Shown here: piece after piece, positions 8,240 to 17,943 of the stretch
Numbering within the stretch: the first letter of the stretch is position 1
Layout of the letters: each line of letters opens with the position of its first letter
NCBI GenBank assembly: GCA_017962665.1
Contig: JAGCUU010000032.1
Span: 1-64,000, forward strand
Reading direction: 5' to 3'
Source: Bacteroidales bacterium
Lineage (GTDB): Bacteria; Bacteroidota; Bacteroidia; Bacteroidales; P3
Length of the DNA stretch: 64,000 nucleotides
Notes under the pieces: generated by a model
Databases searched by the model: none
What the model was told of the DNA's origin: nothing
What the model saw: only the letters and a program-made list of their open reading frames with translations
Position numbers and translations under genes: made by a program

Positions 8240-9232
8240 TTACTCTCCTATTATATTCAGGATGTCGGTCATCTTGGGGGTGAGTATGATTTCTGTGCGG
8301 CGGTTCAGGGCTTTGTTGGCAGGAGTGTCGTTGGGCGCTTTGGGTGCAAATTCACCGTGTCCGCTTGCCTCGATGCGAGAAGGATCTATTTGTGGACCGT
8401 ATTTCAAAAGTAGTTTAACTATAGAAGTGGCGCGCATCACGCTTAGGTCCCAGTTGTCTTTGACGGCAGTTGTTCCCTTGTAGGCGGCGTTATCAGTGTG
8501 GCCTTCCACCATGATGTTGAGATCGGTGTTCTGTTCCAATATTTTTGCAAGGGTTTTTAGTGCCTCTACTCCTTCTTTTGATACGGTCCAGCTTGCAGAA
8601 GGGAAAAGCAGTTTGCTTTCCATGGAAACATATACTTTACCGTCGCGTGTCTCAACGTTGAGTCCTTTGTCAGAAAAGCCCACAAGTGCATTGTTCAATT
8701 TAGAACGAAGGTTTTCAAGTTCATTTTCTTTAGCTTTTAGTGCTTTACGAGCATCGGCTTCTTTTTTCTCCAATTCGTTCTGTCTCGCTATCAACTCATT
8801 TTCTTTTTTATAGAAATCTTCTTCCTTGGCTTTGAAGGCGGCCTCTTTGTCGTTTAGCTCTTTTGTCCTTGCGGCAAGCAAATTGTTGGTTCGTGTTAGG
8901 TCCTGATCCTGTCCGGTGATACGCTGGTTGTAATTTTCAATGACAGTATCGTAGCCCAGCTTTAGATTAGCCATATCGCGTATTAGTAGCAATATGCTGT
9001 CATTTTGACGGTTGCGAATGTCGTTGAGGTCTGTGATACGGGTATTAAGAGATTGGTTCTGACGTTGCAGGTCTGCATTTTCTTCACGCAAATCGCTAAG
9101 TTCACTTTGTGCTGTGTTATATTCGCGACGTAGTTGAGCGTTGCGCGATTCCATTGCCTCATATTTGCCTAAGGTGACACATGATGTCAGGCAAAGTGTC
9201 GATAGTCCGATAAGAATGATGCTTTTTTTCAT
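8240..9232 (-). CDS. OmpA-family peptidoglycan-binding lipoprotein with coiled coil
   Basis: A 330-residue lipoprotein: the signal peptide ends in a lipobox with C18 (LTSC). A long heptad-rich coiled coil (about 25-190, rich in Glu, Asn, Lys and Leu) leads to a C-terminal OmpA domain (about 215-320). That domain contains MVEGHTDN and NRRTEIILTPK, which bind diaminopimelate in peptidoglycan. It probably tethers the outer membrane to the wall over a long reach. It ends 20 bases from the convergent NlpC/P60 gene, and the permease gene lies 34 bases upstream, so it may be transcribed with the permease, tsaB and the LolA-like gene. Confidence 0.88.
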   Translation of the reverse strand: MKKSIILIGLSTLCLTSCVTLGKYEAMESRNAQLRREYNTAQSELSDLREENADLQRQNQSLNTRITDLNDIRNRQNDSILLLIRDMANLKLGYDTVIENYNQRITGQDQDLTRTNNLLAARTKELNDKEAAFKAKEEDFYKKENELIARQNELEKKEADARKALKAKENELENLRSKLNNALVGFSDKGLNVETRDGKVYVSMESKLLFPSASWTVSKEGVEALKTLAKILEQNTDLNIMVEGHTDNAAYKGTTAVKDNWDLSVMRATSIVKLLLKYGPQIDPSRIEASGHGEFAPKAPNDTPANKALNRRTEIILTPKMTDILNIIGE

Positions 9233-9266
9233 TTTATTTTTTTTATTTTTGTGTTGAAAGCTGTTG

Positions 9267-10346
9267 TCATTTCAGTCTCACGCGAGGGTCAAGAAGTGCA
9301 TAGATGATATCGGTGAGAATATTAATGACAACAAGTAATATACATATAAATAGTATTGTCCCCATAACAACAGGGAAATCATATTTTTCTAGTCCGTCGA
9401 CGATTACGACGCCCATTCCTTTCCAATCGAATACATACTCCACAAAAACAGCACCCGCAAGAAGACCAGCCAGCCATCCTGAGGCTGATGTCACAATGGG
9501 GTTCATGGCGTTGCGTAAAGCATGTTTGAAAAGAAGACGTCTTTTTGACATACCTTTTGCTCTTGCTGTACGAATATAGTCTTGGCTTAGTGCTTCGAGC
9601 ATGGAGTTTTTTGTAAGTTGTACCAGAACAGAAAGTGGGCGAATACCAAGGGTTAGTGCTGGCAGGATAAGATTTTTCAGATTTAAATATTCTCCGCAGC
9701 CGTAGTCATCTACGCTGTATAGGTTGCCGAACATGTTCAAATGTGTCAAGTCTGCGAGGAGATAGGCAAAAAACCAGGCAATAAGGATGGCAGCGAAAAA
9801 GGATGGCAGCGACATGCCCAACGTTGAGATGAACAATGTAATACGGTCTATCCAACTATCTTTGTATATCGCAGATATAATGCCTAATATTAGTCCGACG
9901 ATAAGAGCAAAGGTCATTGCTGTTAAAGCCAGAACAGCTGTTTGAGGGAAAGCCGTAGCTATTATCTCCGAGACGCTGCGTTTCGATTGGTAAGAGCGGC
10001 GTAGGTAAGGTGTTTTTATTACGGTCGTGGTTGTACCAATATGGAATAAAGTGGCATAATGTTCGTATTTGTCGGGAGCCAGATACCAAAAGCTGGTGGA
10101 GTCGCTGTTGTTGTGTATAGAGATAGGGGAGAGGTCGTTCAGGTAGCCTAAATATTGTATGGCTATAGGTTTGTCGCGTCCCAGGTCACGGTTTATGATG
10201 TTGATGCTTTCTGCATCGGCACGTTGGCCTAACATCATTCTGGCGGGATCACCTGGAAGTATATTGAATAGGAAAAACACTAATGTGATCACGCCAAAAA
10301 TGACGAGAAGTCCATAAAGAAGTCGTTTTCCAATATAGTGCAACAT
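9267..10346 (-). CDS. ABC transporter permease, DppB/OppB type
   Basis: A 359-residue inner-membrane permease with the N-terminal PGDPARMMLGQRA region typical of dipeptide and oligopeptide importers. The cytoplasmic coupling loop EALSQDYIRTARAKGMSKRRLLFKH (about 240-265) contacts the ATPase. About six helices are visible, with a periplasmic insert at about 65-130. The partner permease, ATPases and binding protein are not in the window, so the substrate is unknown; peptides or nickel are usual. It starts 4 bases after tsaB. Confidence 0.88.
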   Translation of the reverse strand: MLHYIGKRLLYGLLVIFGVITLVFFLFNILPGDPARMMLGQRADAESINIINRDLGRDKPIAIQYLGYLNDLSPISIHNNSDSTSFWYLAPDKYEHYATLFHIGTTTTVIKTPYLRRSYQSKRSVSEIIATAFPQTAVLALTAMTFALIVGLILGIISAIYKDSWIDRITLFISTLGMSLPSFFAAILIAWFFAYLLADLTHLNMFGNLYSVDDYGCGEYLNLKNLILPALTLGIRPLSVLVQLTKNSMLEALSQDYIRTARAKGMSKRRLLFKHALRNAMNPIVTSASGWLAGLLAGAVFVEYVFDWKGMGVVIVDGLEKYDFPVVMGTILFICILLVVINILTDIIYALLDPRVRLK

Positions 10347-10350
10347 AGGG

Positions 10351-11040
10351 TTATCTTAGACCGTGAACAACTGATTTTTTTGCCACGAAGTCTTTCAGAT
10401 AGAACGGTTCAAAATAGGCCGTGTCTTCTTTCTCACTGTTGAGGTATTTTTTTTCGGCAAGTTCGGCCATTCCTTCAGCGGCAATGCGGAAGTCGGGAGC
10501 ATAGCGTGCATTTGGGTGGATGGATAGTAATGGACGTGTTTTTTCGGCACCGTCGCCAATAAAGGTGACTTCCGTTTTATCAAGCCATTTGTCGTATATT
10601 CCAGATTCAATTACCTCTGCAGAGGTGTCTTTAACAAGCCCGTCTTTATTGAAGATTGCAGTGTAACACTCCATCCTTCGTGCGTCAATCATGGGACATA
10701 CAAGTCCGGTGTATTCTTTGTGTTTTTTGTAGAATAGGGAAGCCATGTTCTGAAGCGTGGGAACAGATAGAAGTGGAATGTCAAGAGCATAGCATAAACC
10801 TTTCGCACTGCTTACACCAATACGTAGGCCAGTGTATGAGCCTGGACCTGATGATACACACACGGCATCAATATCTTTCATCGTTAAAGTAGTGCCTTTG
10901 AATATGTCATCAATAAATGTTGACAACTTGGAAGAATGGGCATTCGGTTCGTCACTGTGCCGTTCTGCAACAACTTCGCCGTTGTGTCCCAGAGCTATTG
11001 AGCAAATTTGAGTGGCTGTTTCAAGTAGAAGAATATTCAT
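10351..11040 (-). CDS. tsaB: tRNA threonylcarbamoyladenosine biosynthesis protein TsaB
   Basis: Partner of TsaD and TsaE in making t6A at position 37 of ANN-decoding tRNAs, in the cytoplasm. The 229-residue protein has the ASKHA fold start MNILLLETATQICSIAL and the signature SSGPGSYTGLRIGVSSAKGL (about 64-83). It lacks the metal-binding His pair of TsaD, which separates it from that paralogue. It lies between the LolA-like gene (3 bases) and the permease (4 bases), so it is cotranscribed with unrelated functions. Confidence 0.92.
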   Translation of the reverse strand: MNILLLETATQICSIALGHNGEVVAERHSDEPNAHSSKLSTFIDDIFKGTTLTMKDIDAVCVSSGPGSYTGLRIGVSSAKGLCYALDIPLLSVPTLQNMASLFYKKHKEYTGLVCPMIDARRMECYTAIFNKDGLVKDTSAEVIESGIYDKWLDKTEVTFIGDGAEKTRPLLSIHPNARYAPDFRIAAEGMAELAEKKYLNSEKEDTAYFEPFYLKDFVAKKSVVHGLR

Positions 11041-11043
11041 TTC

Positions 11044-11697
11044 TTATCTCATGTCGATGACTTCAACTCCTGGATTTTTTGACTTTGAGAATGTGTAGTC
11101 GCTCTCGTTGTATTTTAGTCCCCCTTTGAAGTTTGTTACCTTGTACTCTCCACAACTTGAGTCATAGTTGTGCATTTCCATGTTTTGTATAATGCCGTTG
11201 TTTGCGTTGATTATCAAGCGTATTTTGTAGTAACTTTTAGTTTTTTTAGGCGTTAGATCAATGACGGCGTTGCCGTTTGTCTCTTGGCGAATAAACTTGG
11301 CTTTATAGTTTTTGCTATAGTTGGCGAGCAGGTTGGCAGGGTTCATCAGGTTGTCATCGTCTTCTGACATATTGTTAATTACCAGTTCGTTGGTTCCTTT
11401 ATTCCAATGCTGTATTTCGTTGCCGTTGCAATATACCACATTGTCGTCGAATGAAACGCGATATTTACCTTTGTAATAGAGAACGTTGGCCTCCATTTTT
11501 GCGGTTATTTTTTTCTCTGGGTTTTTGTTGGTCATTGTCACCGAGAACGACACTGTGCCGTCGTTAATTTTTTGTGCGGCTTTCTTAAGGATTTTTTCTG
11601 CATTCTGGTCTACACTTCCATCTTTTGTGTGTGTGATTTGTGCAAAGATAGACAGTGATAGAACTGTAAAAATCAGAGTTAATGTTATTTTTTTCAT
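11044..11697 (-). CDS. LolA-like outer-membrane lipoprotein carrier
   Basis: A 217-residue periplasmic protein with a signal peptide (1-20, ending in FAQ). The rest is an open beta-barrel pattern: [19 protein letters not shown], then [20 protein letters not shown]. This matches LolA, which carries lipoproteins from LolCDE to the outer membrane, or a close LolA-like family of Bacteroidetes. Its ATG overlaps the TGA of frdB by four bases, so it is translationally coupled to the end of the fumarate reductase operon. Identity with true LolA is likely, not proven. Confidence 0.75.
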   Translation of the reverse strand: MKKITLTLIFTVLSLSIFAQITHTKDGSVDQNAEKILKKAAQKINDGTVSFSVTMTNKNPEKKITAKMEANVLYYKGKYRVSFDDNVVYCNGNEIQHWNKGTNELVINNMSEDDDNLMNPANLLANYSKNYKAKFIRQETNGNAVIDLTPKKTKSYYKIRLIINANNGIIQNMEMHNYDSSCGEYKVTNFKGGLKYNESDYTFSKSKNPGVEVIDMR

Positions 11698-12461
11698 AGT
11701 TCATTGGGTTTGTGGTTGCCCGCGAAGAGTTGTTTGATCCACTCGCGGTTGAGTCGGGCTATATTCTGGCGTTTAATCTGTTTGGGGCATTCTGCCTCGC
11801 AGGCGTAGGTGTTGGTGCAGCTGCCGAAACCGAGCTCGTCCATACGGCATACCATTTTCTTTACGCGCTCGTTTGCTTCGACCTGTCCTTGAGGCAGCAT
11901 GGCGAGGTGAGCCACTTTGGCACCCACAAAGAGCATGGCGCTGGCGTTTTTGCAAGCTGCCACACAGGCTCCGCATCCGATGCATTCGGCGGCGTCCATG
12001 GCCATGTCGGCAAAACGTTTTGGTATGGCTATGGTGTTGGCGTCGGGCACACCGCCAGTGGTGACGCTGATGTAGCCGCCGGCTTGTATGATTTTGTCGA
12101 AGGCACTGCGGTCTACAACAAGGTCACGTATAACAGGGAAAGCCTTTGCACGCCACGGCTCAATCCATATTTCGTCGCCATCGTTGAATTTGCGCATGTG
12201 CAGCTGGCATGTGGTCACCCCGTCATCGTTGCCGTGGGGGCGTCCGTTGATATAGAGGCCGCACATTCCGCAGATACCCTCTCGACAGTCGTTGTCGAAA
12301 CAGACGGGATGGGCAATGTGGTCGTTGATAAGCTTCTCATTGAGAATGTCGAGCATTTCGAGGAAAGAACAATCGGACGAGATGTCGCTGACCTTGTAAG
12401 TCTCAAAATGTCCTTTGGCTTTGGCGTTCTCCTGACGCCATATATGTAGGGTGAAGTTCAT
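11694..12461 (-). CDS. frdB: Fumarate reductase / succinate dehydrogenase iron-sulfur subunit
   Basis: Electron relay between the flavoprotein and the cytochrome b subunit, on the cytoplasmic face of the membrane. The 255-residue protein carries a [2Fe-2S] site (C59, C64, C67, C85), a ferredoxin-type cluster at [11 protein letters not shown] (160-170) and a third cluster at C215, C221 and C225. Lengths and spacing are those of the Wolinella/Bacteroides group. It follows frdA after 71 bases; that gap holds a 7-bp tandem repeat reaching to two bases before the ATG. In an anaerobe the reaction is probably fumarate to succinate. Confidence 0.95.
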   Translation of the reverse strand: MNFTLHIWRQENAKAKGHFETYKVSDISSDCSFLEMLDILNEKLINDHIAHPVCFDNDCREGICGMCGLYINGRPHGNDDGVTTCQLHMRKFNDGDEIWIEPWRAKAFPVIRDLVVDRSAFDKIIQAGGYISVTTGGVPDANTIAIPKRFADMAMDAAECIGCGACVAACKNASAMLFVGAKVAHLAMLPQGQVEANERVKKMVCRMDELGFGSCTNTYACEAECPKQIKRQNIARLNREWIKQLFAGNHKPNEL

Positions 12462-12463
12462 TT

Positions 12464-12491
12464 AAATTGAAAATTGAAAGTTGAAAATTGA
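12464..12491. repeat. Four tandem heptamers (AAATTGA) before the frdB start
   Basis: Four head-to-tail copies of AAATTGA on the plus strand (the third copy is AAGTTGA) fill the frdB leader. On the coding strand they end two bases before the ATG, where a ribosome binding region would lie. No Shine-Dalgarno sequence is visible. Confidence 0.85.
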
Positions 12492-12532
12492 AATCACTTG
12501 CGTTTGTGCCACAAATTGCTGGTCATAGATTA

Positions 12533-14488
12533 CTAATTTTTATAGTTTCTCGTGGCAATCTTGATGTGTTCGTAGCTGAGTTCCTCTTTGTGGAGAGTTT
12601 CGGGCTGGTTGTGGCCTTGGTACTCCCAAGCGGCTACATACATGAAGTTATTGTCGTCGCGCAGAGTCTCGCCATCGTCGGTCTGACTCTCGGTGCGGAA
12701 ATGCCCTCCGCACGACTCGCGGCGATGCAGTGCGTCAGCGGTGATGAGACGTGCCAGTTCGAAATAGTCAGTCAGTCGAAGGGCTTTCTCCATTTCAGGA
12801 TTGAAGCTCTCTATTTCGCCAGGCATCTGCACATGCTGCCAGAACTCATTCTCAAGTTCGTCAATCATCGTTGCTGCCTTGGTGAGGCTTTCTTCGTTGC
12901 GGCTCATACCAACGTATTCCCACATGATGTGTCCGAGGCGTTTGTGGAAGTAGTCGACAGTCTTATCTCCCTTGATGTCCATCAGCTGTTGTTCGCGTTG
13001 GCGGACAGCCTGCTCAGCTTCGTCAAACTCGGGTGTGTCGGTAGGTATGTGACCTATGGTTATCTGGTCGGCGAGGTAGTTTTGCAGAGTGTAAGGTAGA
13101 ACGAAATAGCCGTCGGCCAGGCCCTGCATCAGAGCCGACGCACCGAGACGGTTGGCACCATGGTCTGAGAAGTTGGCTTCTCCAGCAGCGAAGAGGCCAG
13201 GGATGGTGGTCTGCAGTTCGTAGTCGACCCAAAGGCCGCCCATGGTGTAGTGGACGGCGGGGTAGATCATCATCGGTGTCTCGTAGGGGTTCTTGTCTGT
13301 GATTTTCTGGTACATTTGGAAGAGGTTGCCGTATTTCTGCTCGACGACTTTGCGTCCTAAACGCTTGATGGCATCGGCAAAGTCGAGGAATACAGCCAGA
13401 CCAGTGGATCCCACGCCGTATCCTGCGTCGCAACGTTCCTTTGCGGCACGGCTGGCGACATCGCGTGGGACGAGATTGCCGAAGGCTGGGTAGCGGCGCT
13501 CGAGGTAATAGTCACGTTCCTCTTCGGGTATGTCATTGGCATTCTTCTGTCCGGCGCGGATGGCTTCGGCATCCTCTTTCTTCTTGGGTACCCAGATTCG
13601 TCCGTCGTTTCGCAAGCTCTCACTCATTAAGGTGAGCTTTGACTGGTAGTCGCCGTGGACGGGTATGCAGGTGGGATGAATCTGTACATAGCATGGGTTA
13701 GCAAAGAGAGCACCTTTGCGGTGGCATATCCATGCGGCACTGCCGTTGCTGTTCATAGCGTTGGTGGAGAGGAAGTAGACATTGCCGTAGCCTCCTGTGG
13801 CCAACACCACAGCGTGTGCAGAGTAGCGTTCCAGTTTGCCGGTGACAAGGTTGCGGACAATGATGCCGCGGGCTCGTTCCCTGCCGTCGGTGTCTTTCAT
13901 AAGCACCAGTTCTTCCATCTCGCAGCGTGTGTGCAACTTGACACTGCCGCGTTCAATCTCACGGCTCAAAGCTCCGTAGGCGCCGAGCAGCAGCTGCTGC
14001 CCCGTCTGACCGCGGGCGTAAAAGGTGCGGCTCACCTGTGCACCGCCAAAAGATCTGTTATCGAGCAGACCGCTATAGTCGCGTGCGAAAGGGACACCCT
14101 GCGCAACGCATTGGTCAATTATGTCACCGCTTACTTCGGCCAAGCGATAGACGTTGGCTTCGCGGGCACGGTAGTCGCCACCCTTGATGGTGTCGCGGAA
14201 GAGACGTTCCACGCTGTCGCCGTCGTTCTGATAGTTTTTTGCAGCGTTGATGCCTCCTTGTGCGGCGATGCTGTGTGCGCGACGCGGCGAATCCTGTATG
14301 CAGAATATGTCGACATTGAAGCCCAATGCACCGAGTGATGCGGCTGCAGAGGCTCCAGCCAATCCAGTACCGACAACGATGATGTTAAGCTTGCGTTTGT
14401 TGGTAGGGTTGACAAGTTTCTGCGTGGTTTTATAATTGGTCCATTTTTCAGCAAGAGGACCTTCAGGTATTTTGGAATCTAATTTCAT
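12533..14488 (-). CDS. frdA: Fumarate reductase / succinate dehydrogenase flavoprotein subunit
   Basis: Catalytic subunit that interconverts fumarate and succinate with covalent FAD. The 651-residue protein shows the dinucleotide fold [13 protein letters not shown] (38-50) and the flavin-linking histidine H72 in [11 protein letters not shown]. Substrate-site blocks [18 protein letters not shown] and [15 protein letters not shown] follow, then the NRLGASAL motif. Length and N-terminal extension fit the Wolinella/Bacteroides class rather than E. coli FrdA. It lies between frdC and frdB, giving the C-A-B order. Its leader carries a 9-bp tandem repeat. Confidence 0.96.
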   Translation of the reverse strand: MKLDSKIPEGPLAEKWTNYKTTQKLVNPTNKRKLNIIVVGTGLAGASAAASLGALGFNVDIFCIQDSPRRAHSIAAQGGINAAKNYQNDGDSVERLFRDTIKGGDYRAREANVYRLAEVSGDIIDQCVAQGVPFARDYSGLLDNRSFGGAQVSRTFYARGQTGQQLLLGAYGALSREIERGSVKLHTRCEMEELVLMKDTDGRERARGIIVRNLVTGKLERYSAHAVVLATGGYGNVYFLSTNAMNSNGSAAWICHRKGALFANPCYVQIHPTCIPVHGDYQSKLTLMSESLRNDGRIWVPKKKEDAEAIRAGQKNANDIPEEERDYYLERRYPAFGNLVPRDVASRAAKERCDAGYGVGSTGLAVFLDFADAIKRLGRKVVEQKYGNLFQMYQKITDKNPYETPMMIYPAVHYTMGGLWVDYELQTTIPGLFAAGEANFSDHGANRLGASALMQGLADGYFVLPYTLQNYLADQITIGHIPTDTPEFDEAEQAVRQREQQLMDIKGDKTVDYFHKRLGHIMWEYVGMSRNEESLTKAATMIDELENEFWQHVQMPGEIESFNPEMEKALRLTDYFELARLITADALHRRESCGGHFRTESQTDDGETLRDDNNFMYVAAWEYQGHNQPETLHKEELSYEHIKIATRNYKN

Positions 14489-14499
14489 AATCTGTTTGT

Positions 14500-14535
14500 T
14501 TTTCTAGTTTTCATAGAGTTTCTAGAAGTTCTAGA
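14500..14535. repeat. Four imperfect tandem nonamers before the frdA start
   Basis: On the coding (minus) strand the frdC-frdA gap reads TCTAGAACT, TCTAGAAAC, TCTATGAAA, ACTAGAAAA, four copies of a 9-bp unit. They end 11 bases before the frdA ATG. The first copies also form TCTAGA palindromes. Confidence 0.75.
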
Positions 14536-14554
14536 TTCATAAAAACAAGTTTTT

Positions 14555-15394
14555 TTACAATCTGAAAAAGACGCCTATCGGCACTATGGCGAAGCCGAGG
14601 CATACGACCCAGCAATATACGATGCCGAGTATTTCGACGATGCGGCTGTATTTGTAATGGTTGAGTCCGAAGGTCTGAAATGCCGATTCGAAGCCGTGGC
14701 GTATGTGCAGGCCCACGACAAAAAAGAATACGAGATAGCACAGGACTATGTGCCAGACACTGAATTTCTGGTGGGCGATGGCATAGAAGTCGGGCTCGAA
14801 ACCTGCTTCGGGGAATGCCTGCTGCAGAATGTCTTTATCTTCAGCGCTGAGATTTCGCAGCCATTTCATATCCTTGCTGGTACGTCCGTCATTTATGGCG
14901 TTGATAAACACAAGCTGTGCTTCTTCGCTGATTTCCAAAGTCGGGTCGGAAGTCATAAAATCCTCCATCTTGACCATATAGGAGCCTTTGACAAAGTTTA
15001 GTTTGACAAAATAGAAGTCGTAGAAGTGGAATGCAAGGCATATAACCAGCAAGCTGCCGGTGATTATGGCCAGCTTGGAGCCTTTGGCGGTCTTCGTGCG
15101 GCTATGTTTGTGATAACCCACGGGACGGTTTTTTTTGTTGAGCCACCAGAGCCACACTGTCAGCACTGCATGAAGAATGAGGCATCCGAAAAGTACGATT
15201 TCGAATATTTTGACTATGATGTTAGTACCCATGAAGTGGCAGAAAGCGCTGTAGGCGTCACCGCCGTCATTGGCCAATATGAAAAGGTTGGCGCACATGT
15301 GGAACAGCAGGAACACCAAGAGGAATGCGCCAAACAGCGCAATGAGCAGTTTCTTTGTTATTGAACTGATTTTAATGAGTCTATTTGTCTCCAT
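14555..15394 (-). CDS. frdC: Fumarate reductase / succinate dehydrogenase cytochrome b subunit
   Basis: Membrane anchor that binds heme and exchanges electrons with menaquinone. The 279-residue protein has five predicted helices (about 14-34, 58-82, 107-130, 212-232, 252-275). Histidines H32, H75, H123 and H230 (or H215) lie in helices and are the likely heme ligands, as in the diheme Wolinella type. A hydrophilic insert of about 75 residues (135-210) separates helices three and four and is longer than I expect for the family. First gene of frdCAB, preceded by a TATTTTTG promoter-like site. Confidence 0.88.
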   Translation of the reverse strand: METNRLIKISSITKKLLIALFGAFLLVFLLFHMCANLFILANDGGDAYSAFCHFMGTNIIVKIFEIVLFGCLILHAVLTVWLWWLNKKNRPVGYHKHSRTKTAKGSKLAIITGSLLVICLAFHFYDFYFVKLNFVKGSYMVKMEDFMTSDPTLEISEEAQLVFINAINDGRTSKDMKWLRNLSAEDKDILQQAFPEAGFEPDFYAIAHQKFSVWHIVLCYLVFFFVVGLHIRHGFESAFQTFGLNHYKYSRIVEILGIVYCWVVCLGFAIVPIGVFFRL

Positions 15395-15423
15395 TCAAGT
15401 TTTGTTATTTTTTATTCTGATTG

Positions 15424-15431
15424 CAAAAATA
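15424..15431 (-). promoter_or_regulatory. Putative -7 element (TATTTTTG) for frdCAB
   Basis: Matches TAnnTTTG on the minus strand in the 55-base gap between nqrF and frdC, about 30 bases before the frdC ATG. It would allow frdCAB expression apart from nqr. Confidence 0.5.
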
Positions 15432-15449
15432 GTTTTTTTTTTGATTATT

Positions 15450-16712
15450 TCATCCTCCAAAGTCGTCGAACATGATGTTTTCGCGCTGTACACCTAAGTT
15501 GTCGAGCATAGCGATGACAGCTTTGGACATTGGGCCTGGACCGCACATGTAGTATTCGATGTCTTCGGGTGCTGGATGGTTGCATAGGTATGTTTTGTAC
15601 ATTACATCGTGTACGAAACCTGCCGTGTAATGCATCCCTGCAGCATCGGCTGCTGGGTCGGGGCGGTCAAGTGCCAAATGGAAATGAAAATTGGAATAAT
15701 CTTTTTCCAATTTTTGAAAGTCGTCGAGATAGAAGACTTCGTTGAGGGCGCGGGCACCGTAGAAGAAATGCATGGTGCCGGTGTAGTGCAGGGTGCGTGT
15801 CAAATGCATAATCTGTGCCCTAAGTGGCGCCATTCCTGCTCCACCGCCTATCCAAATCATCTCGCCTTTATCAGGATTTTCTTTTATATGGAAATCCCCA
15901 TAAGGACCACTCATTATGACTTTATCTCCTGGTTTAAGTGAGAAAATGTATGATGAAGCTATGCCTGGATTGACATCCATGAATCCTGAACGGTCTGGTT
16001 TGAAAGGGGGAGTGGCTATACGTACAGTTAGCATGAATACATTTCCTTCGTCTGGGTAGTTGGCCATAGAGTAAGCACGTACAGTTGGTTCTTTATTGAT
16101 ACATTTAAGATAGAATAACCTATTTTTCTCCCATGTAGGCAGATATTCATTGCCAATTAATTCACGGTCGAAGTCGTTGTAGTTTAACATGAATTCAGGT
16201 ATTTTTATCTGAGCGTAGCTGCCGGGCTTGAAGTCCATGTGTTCACCGTCAGGCAATTTTACCTTGAATTCTTTGATGAATGTGGCGACATTACGGTTTG
16301 AAATAACAGTACACTCATATTCCTTAATGCTTAATATGCTTTCAGGAACGTTTATACTCAAGTCCTCTTTGACTTTGAGCTGGCAGCCGAGTCGCCATCC
16401 TTGTTGTATCTCTTTGCGTGAGAAAAAGCCTGTCTCGGTGGGCAGTATGCTTCCACCGCCTTTCAGCACTTGGCAGCGGCACTGTCCGCAAGAGCCTTTA
16501 CCGCCACAGGCCGACGGCAGATGGATGTGCTGCTCGGAAAGAGTGGAGATGAGGCTGTTGCCGGTGGGGACAATGAGTTGTTTGTCATCGTTAACGGTGA
16601 TGGTGACGTTGCCTTGCGGAATTAGTTTGGCGCGTAGCACCAGCAGCAAGATGACGAGCAGCAGTATTACGGTCAAAAAGACCACCATAGCGGATATGAT
16701 AGTCTGTGTCAT
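15450..16712 (-). CDS. nqrF: Na+-translocating NADH:quinone reductase subunit F
   Basis: NADH-oxidising entry subunit of the sodium pump. The 420-residue protein has one N-terminal helix (about 5-28), a [2Fe-2S] ferredoxin domain with C69, C75, C78 and C110, and an FAD/NADH domain with [12 protein letters not shown] and [15 protein letters not shown]. It ends in the conserved MFDDFGG. All features of a working NqrF are present. Its start overlaps the nqrE stop by four bases. This subunit rules out an Rnf complex, which uses RnfC and RnfB instead. Confidence 0.96.
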   Translation of the reverse strand: MTQTIISAMVVFLTVILLLVILLLVLRAKLIPQGNVTITVNDDKQLIVPTGNSLISTLSEQHIHLPSACGGKGSCGQCRCQVLKGGGSILPTETGFFSRKEIQQGWRLGCQLKVKEDLSINVPESILSIKEYECTVISNRNVATFIKEFKVKLPDGEHMDFKPGSYAQIKIPEFMLNYNDFDRELIGNEYLPTWEKNRLFYLKCINKEPTVRAYSMANYPDEGNVFMLTVRIATPPFKPDRSGFMDVNPGIASSYIFSLKPGDKVIMSGPYGDFHIKENPDKGEMIWIGGGAGMAPLRAQIMHLTRTLHYTGTMHFFYGARALNEVFYLDDFQKLEKDYSNFHFHLALDRPDPAADAAGMHYTAGFVHDVMYKTYLCNHPAPEDIEYYMCGPGPMSKAVIAMLDNLGVQRENIMFDDFGG

Positions 16713-17323
16713 AGTTTTATTCCCATAAAAGACATAAAGGCGATGCCCATAAGTCCAGTGATAATGAATGTTATGCCTACGCCTTTAAGAGCCGGAGGTA
16801 TTGCCGAGTAGCGCAGCCGTTCGCGTATGGCGGCGATGCCGACAATGGCAAGAAGCCAGCCAATACCGCTTCCAAGTGCGAAGCAGGTGACTTCGCCAAT
16901 GTTTGAGTATCCGCGTTGTTGCATGAAAAGAGAGCCTCCAAGTACAGCACAGTTGACAGCTATGAGCGGCAGGAAGATGCCAAGGGAGTTGTATAGGGAC
17001 GGGGAGTAGCGTTCGATGACCATTTCTACGATCTGTACTATGGCGGCGATGACGGCGATGAAGAGTATGAGGCTGAGGAAGCTGAGGTCAACGCCAGCCA
17101 GTGACGGACTGAGCCACGACAATGCACCAGGGGATAGCAGATATTTGTCGATAAGGTAGTTGACCGGCACAGTGATGAGCAGCACAAAGGTCACCGCCAC
17201 ACCAAGTCCAAATGATGTCTTTACGGTCTTCGATACGGCAAGATACGAGCACATTCCAAGAAAGAATGCGAATATCATATTGTCAATGAAGACCGATTTG
17301 ATAAATATGTTAAAGTATTCCAT
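16709..17323 (-). CDS. nqrE: Na+-translocating NADH:quinone reductase subunit E
   Basis: Integral membrane subunit of 204 residues with about six helices, part of the sodium channel and of the iron site formed with NqrD. It begins [32 protein letters not shown], where the conserved cysteine sits in a half-helix, and a second cysteine lies in [10 protein letters not shown]. Both are the NqrE landmarks. It lies 2 bases after nqrD and overlaps nqrF by four bases. Confidence 0.95.
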   Translation of the reverse strand: MEYFNIFIKSVFIDNMIFAFFLGMCSYLAVSKTVKTSFGLGVAVTFVLLITVPVNYLIDKYLLSPGALSWLSPSLAGVDLSFLSLILFIAVIAAIVQIVEMVIERYSPSLYNSLGIFLPLIAVNCAVLGGSLFMQQRGYSNIGEVTCFALGSGIGWLLAIVGIAAIRERLRYSAIPPALKGVGITFIITGLMGIAFMSFMGIKL

Positions 17324-17325
17324 AA

Positions 17326-17943
17326 CTATTTCTCTTGTAGTTCTTTATCGTGGCTGCGTTGTATCCATATGATGATACCTACCAGTATCAGCGCCATTGG
17401 AGCCATAATGATGAATCCGTTGTTTTCATAGCCGATGTTGTAGAGGCCGAGCTTCTCGATGATAGGGTAGCCCCACAATGTACCTCGTCCAAAGAGTTCG
17501 CGCACAAAGCCAAGAATGACCAGGATAATACCATAGCCGAGGCCATTCCCGATGCCGTCGAGCAGCGAGTCCAAAGGCTTATTGGTCATTGCAAAGGCTT
17601 CAAGTCTTCCCATGACTATGCAGTTTGTAATGATAAGCCCCACGTAGACCGACAGCTGCTTGCTGACATCGTAGACAAAGGCCATAAGCACTTGGTTGAC
17701 AAGAATGACCAATGTCGAGACAATAACAAGCTGTACGATGATGCGGATTCGTGGCGGTATGGTGTTGCGGAGCAGCGAGATGATAAGGTTTGCCAGCGCT
17801 ACCACGACAGTCACCGAAATGGCCATCACCACAGCCGGTTTCAGCTGCGCTGTGACAGCCAAGCAGGAGCATATGCCTAGCACTTGTACGGTGATGGGAT
17901 TCTCCTTGTTGAAAGGCAGTTTTATTAGGTCAAATTTCTTCAT
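17326..17943 (-). CDS. nqrD: Na+-translocating NADH:quinone reductase subunit D
   Basis: Membrane subunit of 205 residues, paralogous to Nqr[20 protein letters not shown] and [14 protein letters not shown] carry the conserved cysteines that bind the intramembrane iron centre with NqrE. About six helices are visible. Four-base overlap with nqrC and a two-base gap to nqrE indicate one polycistronic message. Confidence 0.95.
   Translation of the reverse strand: MKKFDLIKLPFNKENPITVQVLGICSCLAVTAQLKPAVVMAISVTVVVALANLIISLLRNTIPPRIRIIVQLVIVSTLVILVNQVLMAFVYDVSKQLSVYVGLIITNCIVMGRLEAFAMTNKPLDSLLDGIGNGLGYGIILVILGFVRELFGRGTLWGYPIIEKLGLYNIGYENNGFIIMAPMALILVGIIIWIQRSHDKELQEK

Noticed and set aside
11712-12449. 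Plus-strand open frame of 245 codons covering nearly all of frdB
   Set aside because: It is the mirror of a conserved iron-sulfur subunit and has no recognisable domain or promoter; GC-rich third positions in frdB explain the open frame.
13655-14338. Plus-strand open frame of 227 codons inside frdA
   Set aside because: Antisense to conserved flavoprotein sequence, no family resemblance.
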